A stretch of DNA of 39,196 nt. Source: Entrophospora sp. SA101. Taxonomy: Eukaryota > Glomeromycota > Glomeromycetes > Entrophosporales > Entrophosporaceae. Made by a program: the position numbers and the translations under genes. This document shows positions 10,200-19,965 of the stretch, in pieces; the stretch's first letter is position 1; each line of letters starts with the position of its first letter. The notes beneath the pieces were generated by a model. It was given only the letters and a program-made list of their open reading frames with translations. It was not told where the DNA came from and ran no database searches. The stretch covers positions 1-39,196 of the forward strand of contig CAUDNR010000122.1 of the NCBI GenBank assembly GCA_958430865.1, read 5' to 3'.

Positions 10200-12140
10200 T
10201 AGATTATTTAATCACCACCACTGGATTTCTGTGAATCTGGCATCAAGTAGTTTAATCTTAAAAAAAAATTATGGGACAGTAAATACTATATCTCAACTAG
10301 TCATCACCATTGTTACATCATTTAACATTTCATATTGTTTATGTGACAATGCTTCATATATGTTGAGGGCTTATAAAGATTGTCTATCTCCAGTTTATGT
10401 AATATTTATAATTTAATTGGGAAACTTGGATAAAATATGAGATTCAAAGTTTTATATCAAATATAAAGAAAGCATTTACTTTTTCTGGTAGTATAAAGAG
10501 AAGATGGTTAAGGCACTTTTCCTTAAATTCTATTAACAATTCAAATGATAAATTGGATGTAGATCCAAGACTTCCTCCTTTACCCATAAAACAAGAGGGA
10601 GTAGCTGGTTTAATTTTGTTTTTGGCCAGAACCTTACTTTCATCACTTTATTTCATTTTTCACAATTTGTTGATAATCCAAAATGTATAAAAAATTATCA
10701 AAAATGCTTAAAAAATGAAAGGTTCTTTATATTACTCTATTAATTAAATTTATCACTCTGAATTCTAAGAGATAATTTTATTAAATTATTTGTTTATTTA
10801 TTTATTTAAATATTGTATTAAAAATAATCTTTTTTTTTATTTCATAGGTTTGTACAAGACCTTGAATTTTTTAAAATTCGTAGCAAACCAATGGCTCCAT
10901 CCACCATTGAAACTAGAAATTATAAATATTATTACACAATTGACAAAACAACAGATGAATTTAAAGCAATTTTCTCAGTTGCATATCAAACTTTCTTATG
11001 ACAAAACATTCATAACCATTCTGCTTTGCTGTTCCAGGTAAGGCTAGAACATAAGGTATAAGGCTTTATATTGATTGTCAAATAAATCACTCCCATTCAA
11101 GCAGCATTAAAAAATTGATGATGAAGATGTTGCTGAAAGCATCATGAATGGATAAGAAGTCAAGGAGGTACTACACCATTAAAGTTTAAAAAATTTATTA
11201 ATAAATAATGGAATTACTACAAAAGAAAATATAATTCTTCCAATGGCACATCACTGGCTTAATGTATACCTTTCAATAAAATTGTTAGGGTGTATATTAT
11301 GATGTCCATGAAAAGCCAGATGTCATTGAATATAGAAGGAAATTTGTAGTTAATTATGAAAAATATATGATGATGAAACCTTAGAGCAAATCTTGGTCCT
11401 GATGAGAGGGAAATAATTCTAGTAAGTGCATCTTTTTATTCTAATGATGGAAAAAGGGGAGTTTAGGCAAAAAATGGCAAGCTACATTAAAGAAAAAGAT
11501 AATGGTAGAAGTATCATGATAAGTGAATTTTTAACAGAAGATTATGTTTAAACCAAGATCAGATTCAAGATAATCCATATGTCCCTGAAGAAGCGAAAGA
11601 ATTTTTGAAGCCAGATAAAAATCAAGTGGGTTATTGGACAAATGAGAATTTAGTAAATCAAATTGAATTGAAAGCAGTTCCTATTTTGAAGCTCTTTTTC
11701 CAAACTGCACTGCTCCTTTTGTATTTGACAATTCTAGAAGTCATGACTCTTATAAAGGAAATGCTCTTATTGCTAATAGGATAAATTTAGGTCCAGGTGG
11801 AAAACATGAGAAATACAACTTTTGGGCTGACAACAAATTACAACCTATGATCTCTGAAGATGGGGCACCAAAAGGAATGAGAGAAGTATTAGTTGAAAGG
11901 GAGCCGTGAAGAGATACTGGGGTTGTACTAAAAGATACATTATAAAAAAAACTGTGATTATACTTGGAGTGGATTTCTGAAGCCCTAAATTCGGTGGACC
12001 TAATTAAATTAGAAAATTTGCAAGGAAAACGTGGAGATATATAGGCATGGAAAATTGGTTAAATATGCCGTGAAGAAATATAAGCCACATAAGAGAACTT
12101 TTAAATATGTTATTCAGGAATTGAATGGCATAAAATAAAT
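10200..12140 (+). pseudogene. Degenerate DDE-type transposon relic of unassigned family
   Basis: Scattered plus-strand coding pieces occur in order. They include DVDPRLPPLPIKQEGVAGLI (about 10557-10615), FVQDLEFFKIRSKPMAP (about 10850-10900), KPDKNQVGYWTNENLV (about 11610-11660), PNCTAPFVFDNSRSHDSYKG (about 11700-11760) with RINLGPGGKHEKY just after it, GAPKGMREVLVERE (about 11863-11905) and VQELNG-like residues near 12120. The order FDNS..H, GPGGK and KGM..VL.ER is a pattern I associate with transposase-like proteins of fungi whose superfamily I cannot name with certainty. Stops and frameshifts are frequent, so the copy is dead. Introns may account for some gaps. Confidence 0.55.
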
Positions 12141-12250
12141 TTAATTTTCTTTATATTGATGTTTTATTCTTTTATATATATATATATATATATTATAACA
12201 TTACAATCACACGTGACATGCCTCGCTAGCATTTATGTTATACATGAAAA

Positions 12251-12310
12251 TTGAAATTAGCCAGCCAATCAAATATGGGCGAAGTATTTCTTTTAATTGG
12301 CTAATTTCAA
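12251..12310. repeat. Short inverted repeat
   Basis: TTGAAATTAGCCA (12251-12263) is repeated inverted as TGGCTAATTTCAA (12298-12310), a perfect 13-bp match around a 34-bp loop. Just upstream is a (TA)n tract at about 12174-12193. It may be a remnant of a small foldback element; no convincing target duplication is seen. Confidence 0.55.
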
Positions 12311-12329
12311 ATTCAATACAACAGTGATC

Positions 12330-12875
12330 AAGAATTTTGGGCTATTGGACATTTATAGATGACATGCATTTTAATGATAGTATCAAATTCATCGAACCTA
12401 ATGAATTGAAGAATATTTATTGAGAAAAAGATTATTTGGCTGTTGATGTTAGAGATCAAGATTATATAGTGATTTTTATAAGCTTTGATTTTAATCTATA
12501 TTGGGGTGATAATATTACCAAATAGTGTAAACAAGTCTTCTAATAAAATAAATGACAGTTTAGAATATCTGATTTCTGATTATAATTAACTTGATAATTA
12601 ATTAAATTAATCAAAAAGTTTAGTTTTTTCCTTTTCAAAATTTAAATCAATCAACTGTAAATAGTTTCATGATTAGTTTGTACTTGTGCACTATCTCAAG
12701 CTTGTTGACCAAAATGTGCTAGAATTTATTCAAAAGGGGTAGCATTAAAACAAGTCAGAAAGTTTGGTTTTAAAGGGTGGGATCATTAGATGGCAAAAAT
12801 AAATGGTCAAAACATTGAGTTAATGGAAAATTATAATCGTAAACATTGGATATTTGAATATGAGACGATTAATTA
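12330..12875 (+). pseudogene. Unrecognised coding relic
   Basis: Plus-strand open stretches with protein-like composition are interrupted by stops: FIDDMHFNDSIKFIEPNELK (about 12352-12415), LAVDVRDQDYIVIFISFDFN (about 12435-12500), and near 12740-12870 a piece containing RKFGFKGWDH and MENYNRKHWIFEYE. Codon-like character over several separate blocks argues for an old gene or transposon ORF, but I do not recognise the family. Confidence 0.3.
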
Positions 12876-12932
12876 AGATTAAAATAAAATATTTTATTTT
12901 ATTATTTATTATATCACTGAATATACAATTAT

Positions 12933-13403
12933 TTACAAATAAAACATTGTAATTTTAATATTACTATCTTTAAAGATTTCTTTAACAGTTTCTATAACAT
13001 AATCCAAATCCAATTTATCTAAACCTGCACCTATTCTAGGCATACTTAAACCAGTAACACCTTGATTTTCACATAAACTTTTCAATTCTTTTAAACTAGC
13101 TTCAAAATCTTGTTTTCTTGGCTTGTTATAATAATACATTTTTGTAATCATATAATAAATGTAACGATTTTCACGTAAAAGATAAGCAACTTGGCCAACT
13201 TTCTTATTTTGAGATTTTAATTCACCTATTCCACTATAAAGATTCTTAAACATCGTCGCGATACCTTTACCCATTCGTAAATCTTGAGATACACAATGAA
13301 CCAATGAATCTGTTGAAGGAGCATCCTTAAACAAATCACCTTGTTTTTCTTCAAAGGAAAAATTAAAAGACGGTGATTCTGTTGTTTGTTCTAGAACTTG
13401 CAT
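12933..13403 (-). CDS. OARD1: Macrodomain ADP-ribosyl hydrolase, OARD1/TARG1 type
   Basis: A single-exon 156-residue protein covered almost entirely by one macrodomain. It has the family hallmarks GDLF (22-25), DSLVHCVSQDLRMGKGIA (32-49), YIYYMITK (81-88) and LSMPRIGAGLDKL (119-131). Animal OARD1/TARG1 (about 150 aa) removes ADP-ribose from glutamate/aspartate and deacetylates O-acetyl-ADP-ribose. Its catalytic lysine and aspartate correspond here to Lys88 and Asp129, both present, so catalysis is expected. The first 16 residues are variable. No targeting signal is seen, so nuclear or cytosolic location is inferred. It is intronless, unlike its neighbours, and stands alone between transposon relics. 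A yeast POA1-like phosphatase is the alternative, but the Lys/Asp pair and length favour OARD1. Confidence 0.93.
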   Translation of the reverse strand: MQVLEQTTESPSFNFSFEEKQGDLFKDAPSTDSLVHCVSQDLRMGKGIATMFKNLYSGIGELKSQNKKVGQVAYLLRENRYIYYMITKMYYYNKPRKQDFEASLKELKSLCENQGVTGLSMPRIGAGLDKLDLDYVIETVKEIFKDSNIKITMFYL

Positions 13404-13739
13404 TTCTTATTGTTGTTATTATTATTATTGTGTCGTTATTACTGTTATTAATTTTTTGATTAAAAATGTTCCTCAACAAAATTTGTGCGCACAAAAAATG
13501 ATAGCAAATTTTGAATTAATGAATTTGATTGGACAGGATTGTTGATCATTTTTTATTAATTAGCAAATCAACTTTGCAAAAATTATTTACGATTACATTT
13601 TCATTTAATTCCATGCTTACATTTTTTTGTAACCAGCAGCAAAATCAACAAAACCAAAATTGATTAAAGTGAAAGGCACCAAAAATCAGTAATAACATTA
13701 TCCAAGAAAAATTTTTTGGTTGAGTGGTGTCTGCATTAA
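13404..13739. other. Upstream region of the macrodomain gene
   Basis: This AT-rich region contains the 5' flank of the minus-strand macrodomain gene and a 14-bp perfect palindrome (listed separately). I see no coding sequence in it. Confidence 0.4.
13482..13495. promoter_or_regulatory. Perfect 14-bp palindrome upstream of the macrodomain gene
   Basis: TTTGTGCGCACAAA lies 79-92 bp upstream of the macrodomain start codon. A GC-containing perfect palindrome stands out in this AT-rich DNA and could bind a dimeric regulator. No factor can be named from sequence alone. Confidence 0.25.
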
Positions 13740-13920
13740 TTCAATCTAAGTGAGAAAGTAAAGGATCTGACAATTTCTCAGTTTCATGAATAGAAGTAGT
13801 ACCAATAAGAATGAATGAACTTTGATAAATTTACATCCTTATAAATAATTTAGTATTTTGATGAGAATCAAAAATTGGTAATAAAGCTTCTTCCAAGGCT
13901 TTATTTAACCAATTAACAGT
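13740..13920 (-). pseudogene. Unrecognised coding relic
   Basis: On the minus strand the segment reads NWLNKALEEALLPIFDSHQN and then FILIGTTSIHETEKLSDPLL, with stops and a frame break between and after them. The pattern is protein-like, but I cannot assign a family with confidence. It lies just downstream of the kinase relic in the same orientation and may or may not belong to it. Confidence 0.3.
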
Positions 13921-13959
13921 TCAAAAGTTAAAAAAAGATTTCAACCAGTTAAATTGCCA

Positions 13960-14600
13960 ACATTGCAATTTGCTGATTTAGCAGATTGTTGTTGACCTGA
14001 AGTATCCTGCTCAATTAATTCACTAACTGATGACTTATACAAAATGCATCTAAACGAATGCTTTTCCTATGAAAGATATTTTTCTGATTTAATGAGCTCT
14101 TTATGTTTATTCTGCTGATTCAATGATTTTCATTTTTTTTTTTCTGTTTTTTAGATTTAAATCCCAACATTTTTTCATCAAATCAAAATAGAATTCAGGA
14201 GTGTCTTTGATGATTTTAGGTCTTGCTCCCATGATCACCTGTGGTGAATTCCCACATAATCATCCAAGACTATACGAATATCTGATTCATTTGTATATTC
14301 CTACTTGATAACACTTCAGGTGCCAGATATGGAATTACTCCAAAGATCTCATTTGACTTCTCATTTTTATTTACTAATTGTTAAATCTTCCATAAATGAA
14401 TTTATATAAAATGTATAAATTAATTATTTATAAAAAGAAAAAATTTAATTTAAAATTTAAACTTATCCTTGAACCTTTTTGATAAATAGTTATGTAACCT
14501 CCATTTGGGGGATATTCAAATGCCAACATATATTCATTTGTGCTTGAATCTTTGACGATCCCAAAGCAATCAATTTACTACTAGCTTTTATCAATAATTA
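13960..14600 (-). pseudogene. Protein kinase pseudogene
   Basis: The minus strand carries kinase landmarks in the right order. The hinge region reads IDCFGIVKDSSTNEYMLAFE (about 14515-14575). The activation-segment end reads NEIFGVIPYLAPEVLSS (about 14305-14360, with the APE motif). MIMWEFTTG follows (about 14240-14270), then GARPKIIKDTPEFYFDLMKK and CWDLNLKNR (about 14155-14225). A tail with HKELIKSEKYLS lies at about 14070-14110. These match the tyrosine-kinase-like family strongly expanded in Rhizophagus. The ATP-binding lobe, catalytic HRD and DFG parts are absent or unrecognisable, and several frameshifts separate the pieces, so no active kinase is encoded. Confidence 0.75.
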
Positions 14601-16639
14601 CAATTATAATTATAACTAATAAATACTATAACATTTATCATTCAAGTAATATCAATTAAAGTGATCGGTAAATTTTTATTCCTTCTTTAATGGGTAGTAA
14701 AAAAATAATAACAAATTTTTTGTTTCATCTGTTTCGTAACAAAACAATCTGTTGTCCCTCTGCGCCAGAAAAAAGTCTTTCTGAAAGAACTGACGAAGAA
14801 TAATAATTAAAAATAAATTTTTTTTTTTAAATTATGATAAATAAGACGCATTTATCGAGGTGCCACCCAATCGTGTTCCGGACATGTGACCTAACATCTT
14901 TCGTTTTATATTCGTATTTTTATCAGTTATTATTTATTCTTTATCTATTTGTACCGTAAAGTATGCTTAGAGATTCGCCGAAGCTTTCTAGGTACAAGAA
15001 AGGGATAGTAAGCGGGATGGTTGTTAAATAAATTCGTTAATTAAATATAAAGGCTTGCAATTAATCAGAATGTGGCCAAAAAGTCAACTAAACTCATAAA
15101 ACAATCAAGATTGATCAAAAAGCTACTCGCAATATAAAAATCGATTGTTTCGATTTCGATTACCTTATCATAGGTGATTTGATTACGCGTTTTGAAAAAT
15201 CTTTATAGAATGCAAATAGAGATGTTCACTACAAAAGAGTACATTCCTAAACCATCAAATGTTGTTAAACATTTCCTTGGTAAGCCTGTATTTGACACAA
15301 GGAACATATATGATATATTAACTCACTGTTTTTGTGTGATCTTGATCTTGTAATTGAAAGTAATAATTACAAAAATATTTTGAAAATAAATTTACCTCAA
15401 AGGAAAATTACAAACAAGTTAAGTACGTGAATCTTTATTTACGAAAGAAATATATACATATAAAGATATCTTCATTGAATGATACACATTTAGAAAAAAT
15501 TCCACAATGTTCTTTAGTACGTTTTCATACCATGACACAAAATCATAGTTCTGGATATGAAAAATGGTAACAAGGCAAAAAATAATATAAGGGACGTGAG
15601 AGAATGCAAAAGATGATATAAATATAAATAGTTATATACATGATCGTATTCTTTTTTTTGATTTATCTGCAAATATTCAGTAGGAACAAGTATGAAAACC
15701 ACTATTTTATCATGATATTTTGAAAGAATACTTATATATTACTATTACTCTAGAATTTTTATTTGATAACAATTTATTTATTAATATAGGATGATGAGGA
15801 TATTGATAGTGAATTTCACAATGCAGATATTATTCAAATTTATTTGAAAATAGACATTTGGATTATTGTGTTTCTGTGCCAGGAGAATCAACTTGGGTTA
15901 ATTTAATTATAATAATGTGAATATTTATAATTGGATGTTTAATATTTTTATGCACTATTCAATGAAATAAATAAATATATAATTATAAAACTCTGAGTTT
16001 ACACAAAGGAAATATTGACACAAGCTTAGAAGGTTGGTTTTTTTAAAGCAATTAAATATATAATAGCTGACATTTTTATAATAATAGAAATATTACCAAC
16101 TATAATTATAATTATAATTATTTTATAAAGTAATAGAAATTTTAGAATCTACAGTAAACCCTAATTTGAATAATAGTGATGATGAAAAGATGTGTAGTGA
16201 TGACAGGATGGGTAATAGTGAGATGAAAAAAGTTTTGCTAAATTTCCATTTCCAAATGAAAGTCATGTTGGAGCCATAATCAAAGTATTTACTATTGTAG
16301 TGCATTAGTTGCGAAATGAAAATTTTTGTGGACTAAAAAAAATTCTTTTGTTAGATTTATAAAATGAAGATCTATTAAAGGAAGAAGGACAACTTCCAAA
16401 ACTTAAGCACGACAATCGTCTTGCTTGGGAATTTTTGCCTATCTGTTAGGAAGAATAAAATCATGGAATGAATTAACATTAATTGTTATCATGCGGTAAT
16501 TGTTCTTTCTGTTGTGATGTTAAGTGTTAATCAGGGTTGGCCCGCCCGGGTCAGTTAAATAATATACACTTGCTTGTTGATCAATTTTTTCTAAAATCGC
16601 AAACTCACTGTACCTCAAAAATTCCAAATCATCAGTCTT
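14601..16639. other. Intergenic stretch with scattered weak relics
   Basis: A 47-codon open frame at 15210-15353 (+), starting MQIEMFTTKEYIPKPSN, has no recognisable match. Plus-strand protein-like fragments occur at about 15790-15830 (DEDIDSEFHNADIIQIY) and 16130-16275 (STVNPNLNNSDDEKMCSDD), suggesting an old transposon. Nothing here can be called a functional gene. Confidence 0.4.
16532..16552 (+). repeat. GC-rich hAT-like terminus
   Basis: CAGGGTTGGCCCGCCCGGGT is an abrupt GC island in AT-rich DNA and resembles the outer ends of hAT elements. No inverted partner was found in the window, so it may be a solo end of an old insertion. Confidence 0.35.
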
Positions 16640-17072
16640 TTCAAAGATAAACATACCGGAAAAGAAACCAGCGAGACTCTTGGTTTTCCAGTTGCAACTG
16701 TGGAAAGAACTATTCAAGTTTATGGAAAATCTGAAGCATCAATAAGTAAACAGACCCAAAGCACTTGGTGACAATGAAAAAAACGCTTTGAAGGAAATTA
16801 TTGCCAACAATAATAGAGTTGCTGCTAGTGATATAAAAAAATCTGTAAATGAATCCACCGGTTTAAATGTTTCAGTTACAACAATTTATCGAAGTTTACA
16901 TGAAATTGGTTTAAACTCATGAAAATGCAACATTAAAACCACATATCTACGAAATCCAGCGCCAAAATAAACTCGAATGGTGTATTAATCGACGAAGCTG
17001 GTCCATAAGACGGTGGAGAAGTGTCATGTGGAGTGACGAAATCCGCTTTACACTATTTGGCAATGATAAGCC

Positions 17073-17671
17073 TAGAGGTTGGAATCGTCCAAAAAATCCT
17101 TAGTCAACTACTAGTTGGTCAAAATTTCTTTTAGTTGACTAAATTTTTTTAATACTAGCGTGTAACCATTTGCTTCGCAAAATGGTCACACTCTAGTCAT
17201 GGGAATAACATCCTATTTAATTAGAATATTCATTCTGTTTCATTATTATTAACGGTTTTTTTTAATTTGCAGATTACAAATTCATCTCCATTTGAATCTT
17301 TAATTTTCTCGAAATACTTCCATACGAAGCTATATGTTATAATTCGTTTTTTTAAAGGTCTGGAACCACTGCTTGAGCTCGAAGCCAACGAATTGTTGGA
17401 ATGATTTGACCTTGTATCAATGTTTATTATTTCGCATGGATAATTATCGTCAATACCAGCACCAACACCACCATTATCATCTTCTTCATAATATTGATAC
17501 TCTGCATATTTATTTTTATTATTTTCCATTATTTTATTTTTAAATTTTTTTGTACCACAAAAAACGTTATCATTTATAATTTGGCCAGACAATAATAATA
17601 ATTAGTATTAGTCGACTATTAGTTGTTTAAAAAAAAAGTTAGTCGACTATTTTAGTCGATTCTAACCTCTA
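17073..17671. mobile_element. Non-autonomous hAT element (599 bp) nested in a Tc1 transposase
   Basis: The ends are TAGAGGTTGGAATCG (17073-17087) and the inverse CGATTCTAACCTCTA (17657-17671), one mismatch in 15. The flanks are the identical octamer GATAAGCC (17065-17072 and 17672-17679). TARNG-type ends with an 8-bp duplication identify a hAT transposon. Subterminal copies of TAGTCGACTA/TAGTCAACTA-like words occur inside both ends (about 17101-17145 and 17608-17658), as expected for hAT transposase binding sites. A 13-bp hairpin lies at 17160-17191. A minus-strand ORF of 120 codons inside retains a BED-like segment, so this appears to be an internally deleted derivative of an autonomous element. 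Confidence 0.92.
17230..17592 (-). pseudogene. Truncated hAT transposase N-terminus with BED-like segment
   Basis: A 120-codon ORF within the hAT element. After an acidic, Asn- and Ser-rich leader (1-80), residues 88-109 read SFVWKYFEKIKDSNGDEFVI followed by CK, which matches the start of a BED zinc finger (aromatic W.YF then a zinc-binding Cys). The second Cys and the His residues of a complete BED finger are missing, and the ORF stops soon after. The whole RNase-H-like catalytic domain is absent. It could still be translated, but cannot act as a transposase. Function as a repressor would be speculation. Confidence 0.6.
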
Positions 17672-17900
17672 GATAAGCCAATATGAATTCGGCGTGAAAA
17701 GGGGACGCGTTTTAATATTAAAAATCCGGCACCAACGGTAAAGCATGGTGGGGGAGGAATAATAATTTACAGGTAAAGGGTTAGGACAATTGGCCGGATA
17801 ATTGGGTAGTATACTACTAATATGGATATCCGTATAATTTTGCCTATTAATATATTTAAAAAAAAACAAGCCTCGCATACGTACTAAGTTCTTTATGCTT

Positions 17901-18909
17901 ACTGCTCGAACATGACGCGTTGTTTTTTACGCTACATAAATAAATATTGCATACCTACCATGCTAAGTAAAAATTGTTCTACAGTCAAATAAACGCGCCA
18001 GTTTGTCTTTTGAATTTCAATAGTAATAGTAGACAAATGGTCTGTTTTAAAATTCGCCGTAACTTTATTTTCCTTGGTATAATATCATCGGTGATTATCC
18101 GTAAGATAAAAAATTCCTATTACTATGTGAATAATCGGATACTCGTTGGATATTATCCGACAGATATAACTACACTACAACAAAGAAATGAATTCGCTGA
18201 ATGTAGCGTTGGCAAAATTCAACTGTACTTTAACTTTTTAACGAGAAGCGCCACCTAGAAAAAAGTTATTATTTAGTAACTCCATTATATGTCTTTTCAT
18301 CAACCAACACCTTCAAACTCCATTGATTAATCCTTCCTGTGGGTGTCATTGATGTAGGTACTAGTGCATATGAGAGAAGCAGTACTTGCGATAGCACCAC
18401 CACCACCGTTGTTAATGGCTGCTGCTATTATTAATGCCGTGACTACCATTATCAACATCACAACCATCGTCATCGTCATTATCACCAACATCGCTATTAT
18501 CATCACTACCACAGAATTTTGTAGCTTTATAATTTTTGTCGCATTGTTACGTTATAGACGAGTTAAAAACATTTTTAATGTTTTCTGTGGTTATAAAACT
18601 TTTAAGATTTTGATCATTAAATCAAATATTTAATAATAATAATAAGAAATTGCAGAAAAATCATCTTATAAAAAAAGCAAATAAAAAGGCAATGATATAT
18701 ATAGATAATATAGAATTGGAATAATCAATATAATAAAAAACATTTTACTTGGCAGAAAAGTATTAAGAGGAAAATAATTTACAAATTTATATTTATTAAT
18801 TAAATAATAATACATTATCTACAAGAATATTTATTCATCACAAAAAAGAAAAAGATTTAGAATATTAATCTAAATAAAATCGTCTTTTAAAATTTTAAAA
18901 TCATTGTTT
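17901..18909. other. Region between the Tc1 relic and the membrane-protein gene
   Basis: The 94-codon open frame at 17974-18258 (+) shows no recognisable domain and begins at the decayed edge of the transposon, so I do not call it a gene. The stretch at 18385-18515 is a (CAT/CAC/ATT)n low-complexity tract that opens frames on both strands. The 3' flank of the minus-strand membrane-protein gene occupies roughly 18650-18909. Confidence 0.4.
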
Positions 18910-19918
18910 TTATATTATACCAAGAACTGTATCTCTTGTTGGCTTAATCACCTTCTTTTTTAATATACCTTTTCTGATTTTACCATCATTGTTCCCACTA
19001 CCACCAAAACTGCTGTTACTGCTGCTGCTGCTGCTGCTCTCATTGCCTGAACTTCCTGATGAACTGGCACTACTGTTACTGCTTGATCTACTTCTTCCCA
19101 ATGTATTTATTCCTTTAACACCATCACCACCTCTACTACCTGTATTACCTTTAGTGCTACTTGCACTTCCGGGTATCCTTCTCGTACCACCGCCGATCAG
19201 AGTACTATTACTATTATTCAAAGTATTTGTGCTATTTGATCGATTTCTATTTATTGCACTTTTCCGTATGTTATTTGATTCTATAACATTTGATGAACTA
19301 CCCGACCTAGCTCTTATAGTGATAGGGGGAAGAGATGTTTTTAATGATTCTGGTTTATCCGATCTTTTCGGATTAAGTGGAGATTGTTGGTAAGGTTTGC
19401 TAACATTACTTATTTTTTGTTGTGATTTTGAAGATGATGGTGGTTTTTTTGATTTAGATGATGATGATGATTTAAAGGATGATTTAATTGTTGGCGATGG
19501 CGATGATGATGGTGAAGGTGATGATGAAGGTGATGATGATTTAGAGGATGATTTAATTATTGGTGATGGTGATGGTGATGATGGTGAAGAAGAAGAAGAA
19601 GATTTAGATGATGATGGAACTTCAATTGACGTAGACCTTGATAAAGTCTTTGTAGTAGCGGTAGTTATTAGTTTTGAAAGTACTTTAGTTTTTTGTTTTT
19701 TAGAAACAATTTTTGTAGCGCCAATATTTGATGATGTTGTATTTTGATTAAAATCATTGCTGTTGCCATTACCATTATTAATATTATTTTTATTGGTGTT
19801 ATTAATGTTAGTAGTGTTAATAGTAAGATTATGATGAAGTTTTGATTTTAAATCATCCTGAAATTTGATGGTAAGTTTCCTTGTTGTTGTTATTATATTT
19901 GATGAATTATCGTTGTTG

Positions 19919-19965
<47 letters not shown>

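Larger units (their letters stand above)
16640..17900 (+). pseudogene. Tc1/mariner transposase relic split by a hAT insertion
   Basis: An N-terminal helix-turn-helix is visible (ETSETLGFPVATVERTIQVY, about 16663-16720), then LGDNEKNALKEIIANNNR (about 16762-16815). Further on are VSVTTIYRSLHEIGLN (about 16872-16917) and, in another frame, WRSVMWSDEIRFTLFGNDKP (about 17012-17072), whose Asp would be the first catalytic residue. The sequence is interrupted at 17073-17671 by the hAT element. It resumes downstream with FNIKNPAPTVKHGGGG (about 17711-17757). Frameshifts and stops occur on both sides. The second and third catalytic acidic residues were not recognised. The transposase was probably already decaying, but the reading frame runs straight up to the hAT junction. 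Confidence 0.8.

Noticed and set aside
17974..18258. 94-codon frame beginning MFYSQINAPVC
   Set aside because: It overlaps the decayed 3' flank of the Tc1 relic, has no recognisable domain, and its composition resembles non-coding DNA.
18327..18633. Open frames on both strands at 18.3-18.6 kb
   Set aside because: They come from a CAT/CAC/ATT low-complexity tract open in several frames, with no domain and no splice support.
18989..19747. Plus-strand frames rich in Leu and Asp opposite the membrane-protein gene
   Set aside because: They are antisense reflections of Ser- and Asn-coding repeats in the minus-strand gene.
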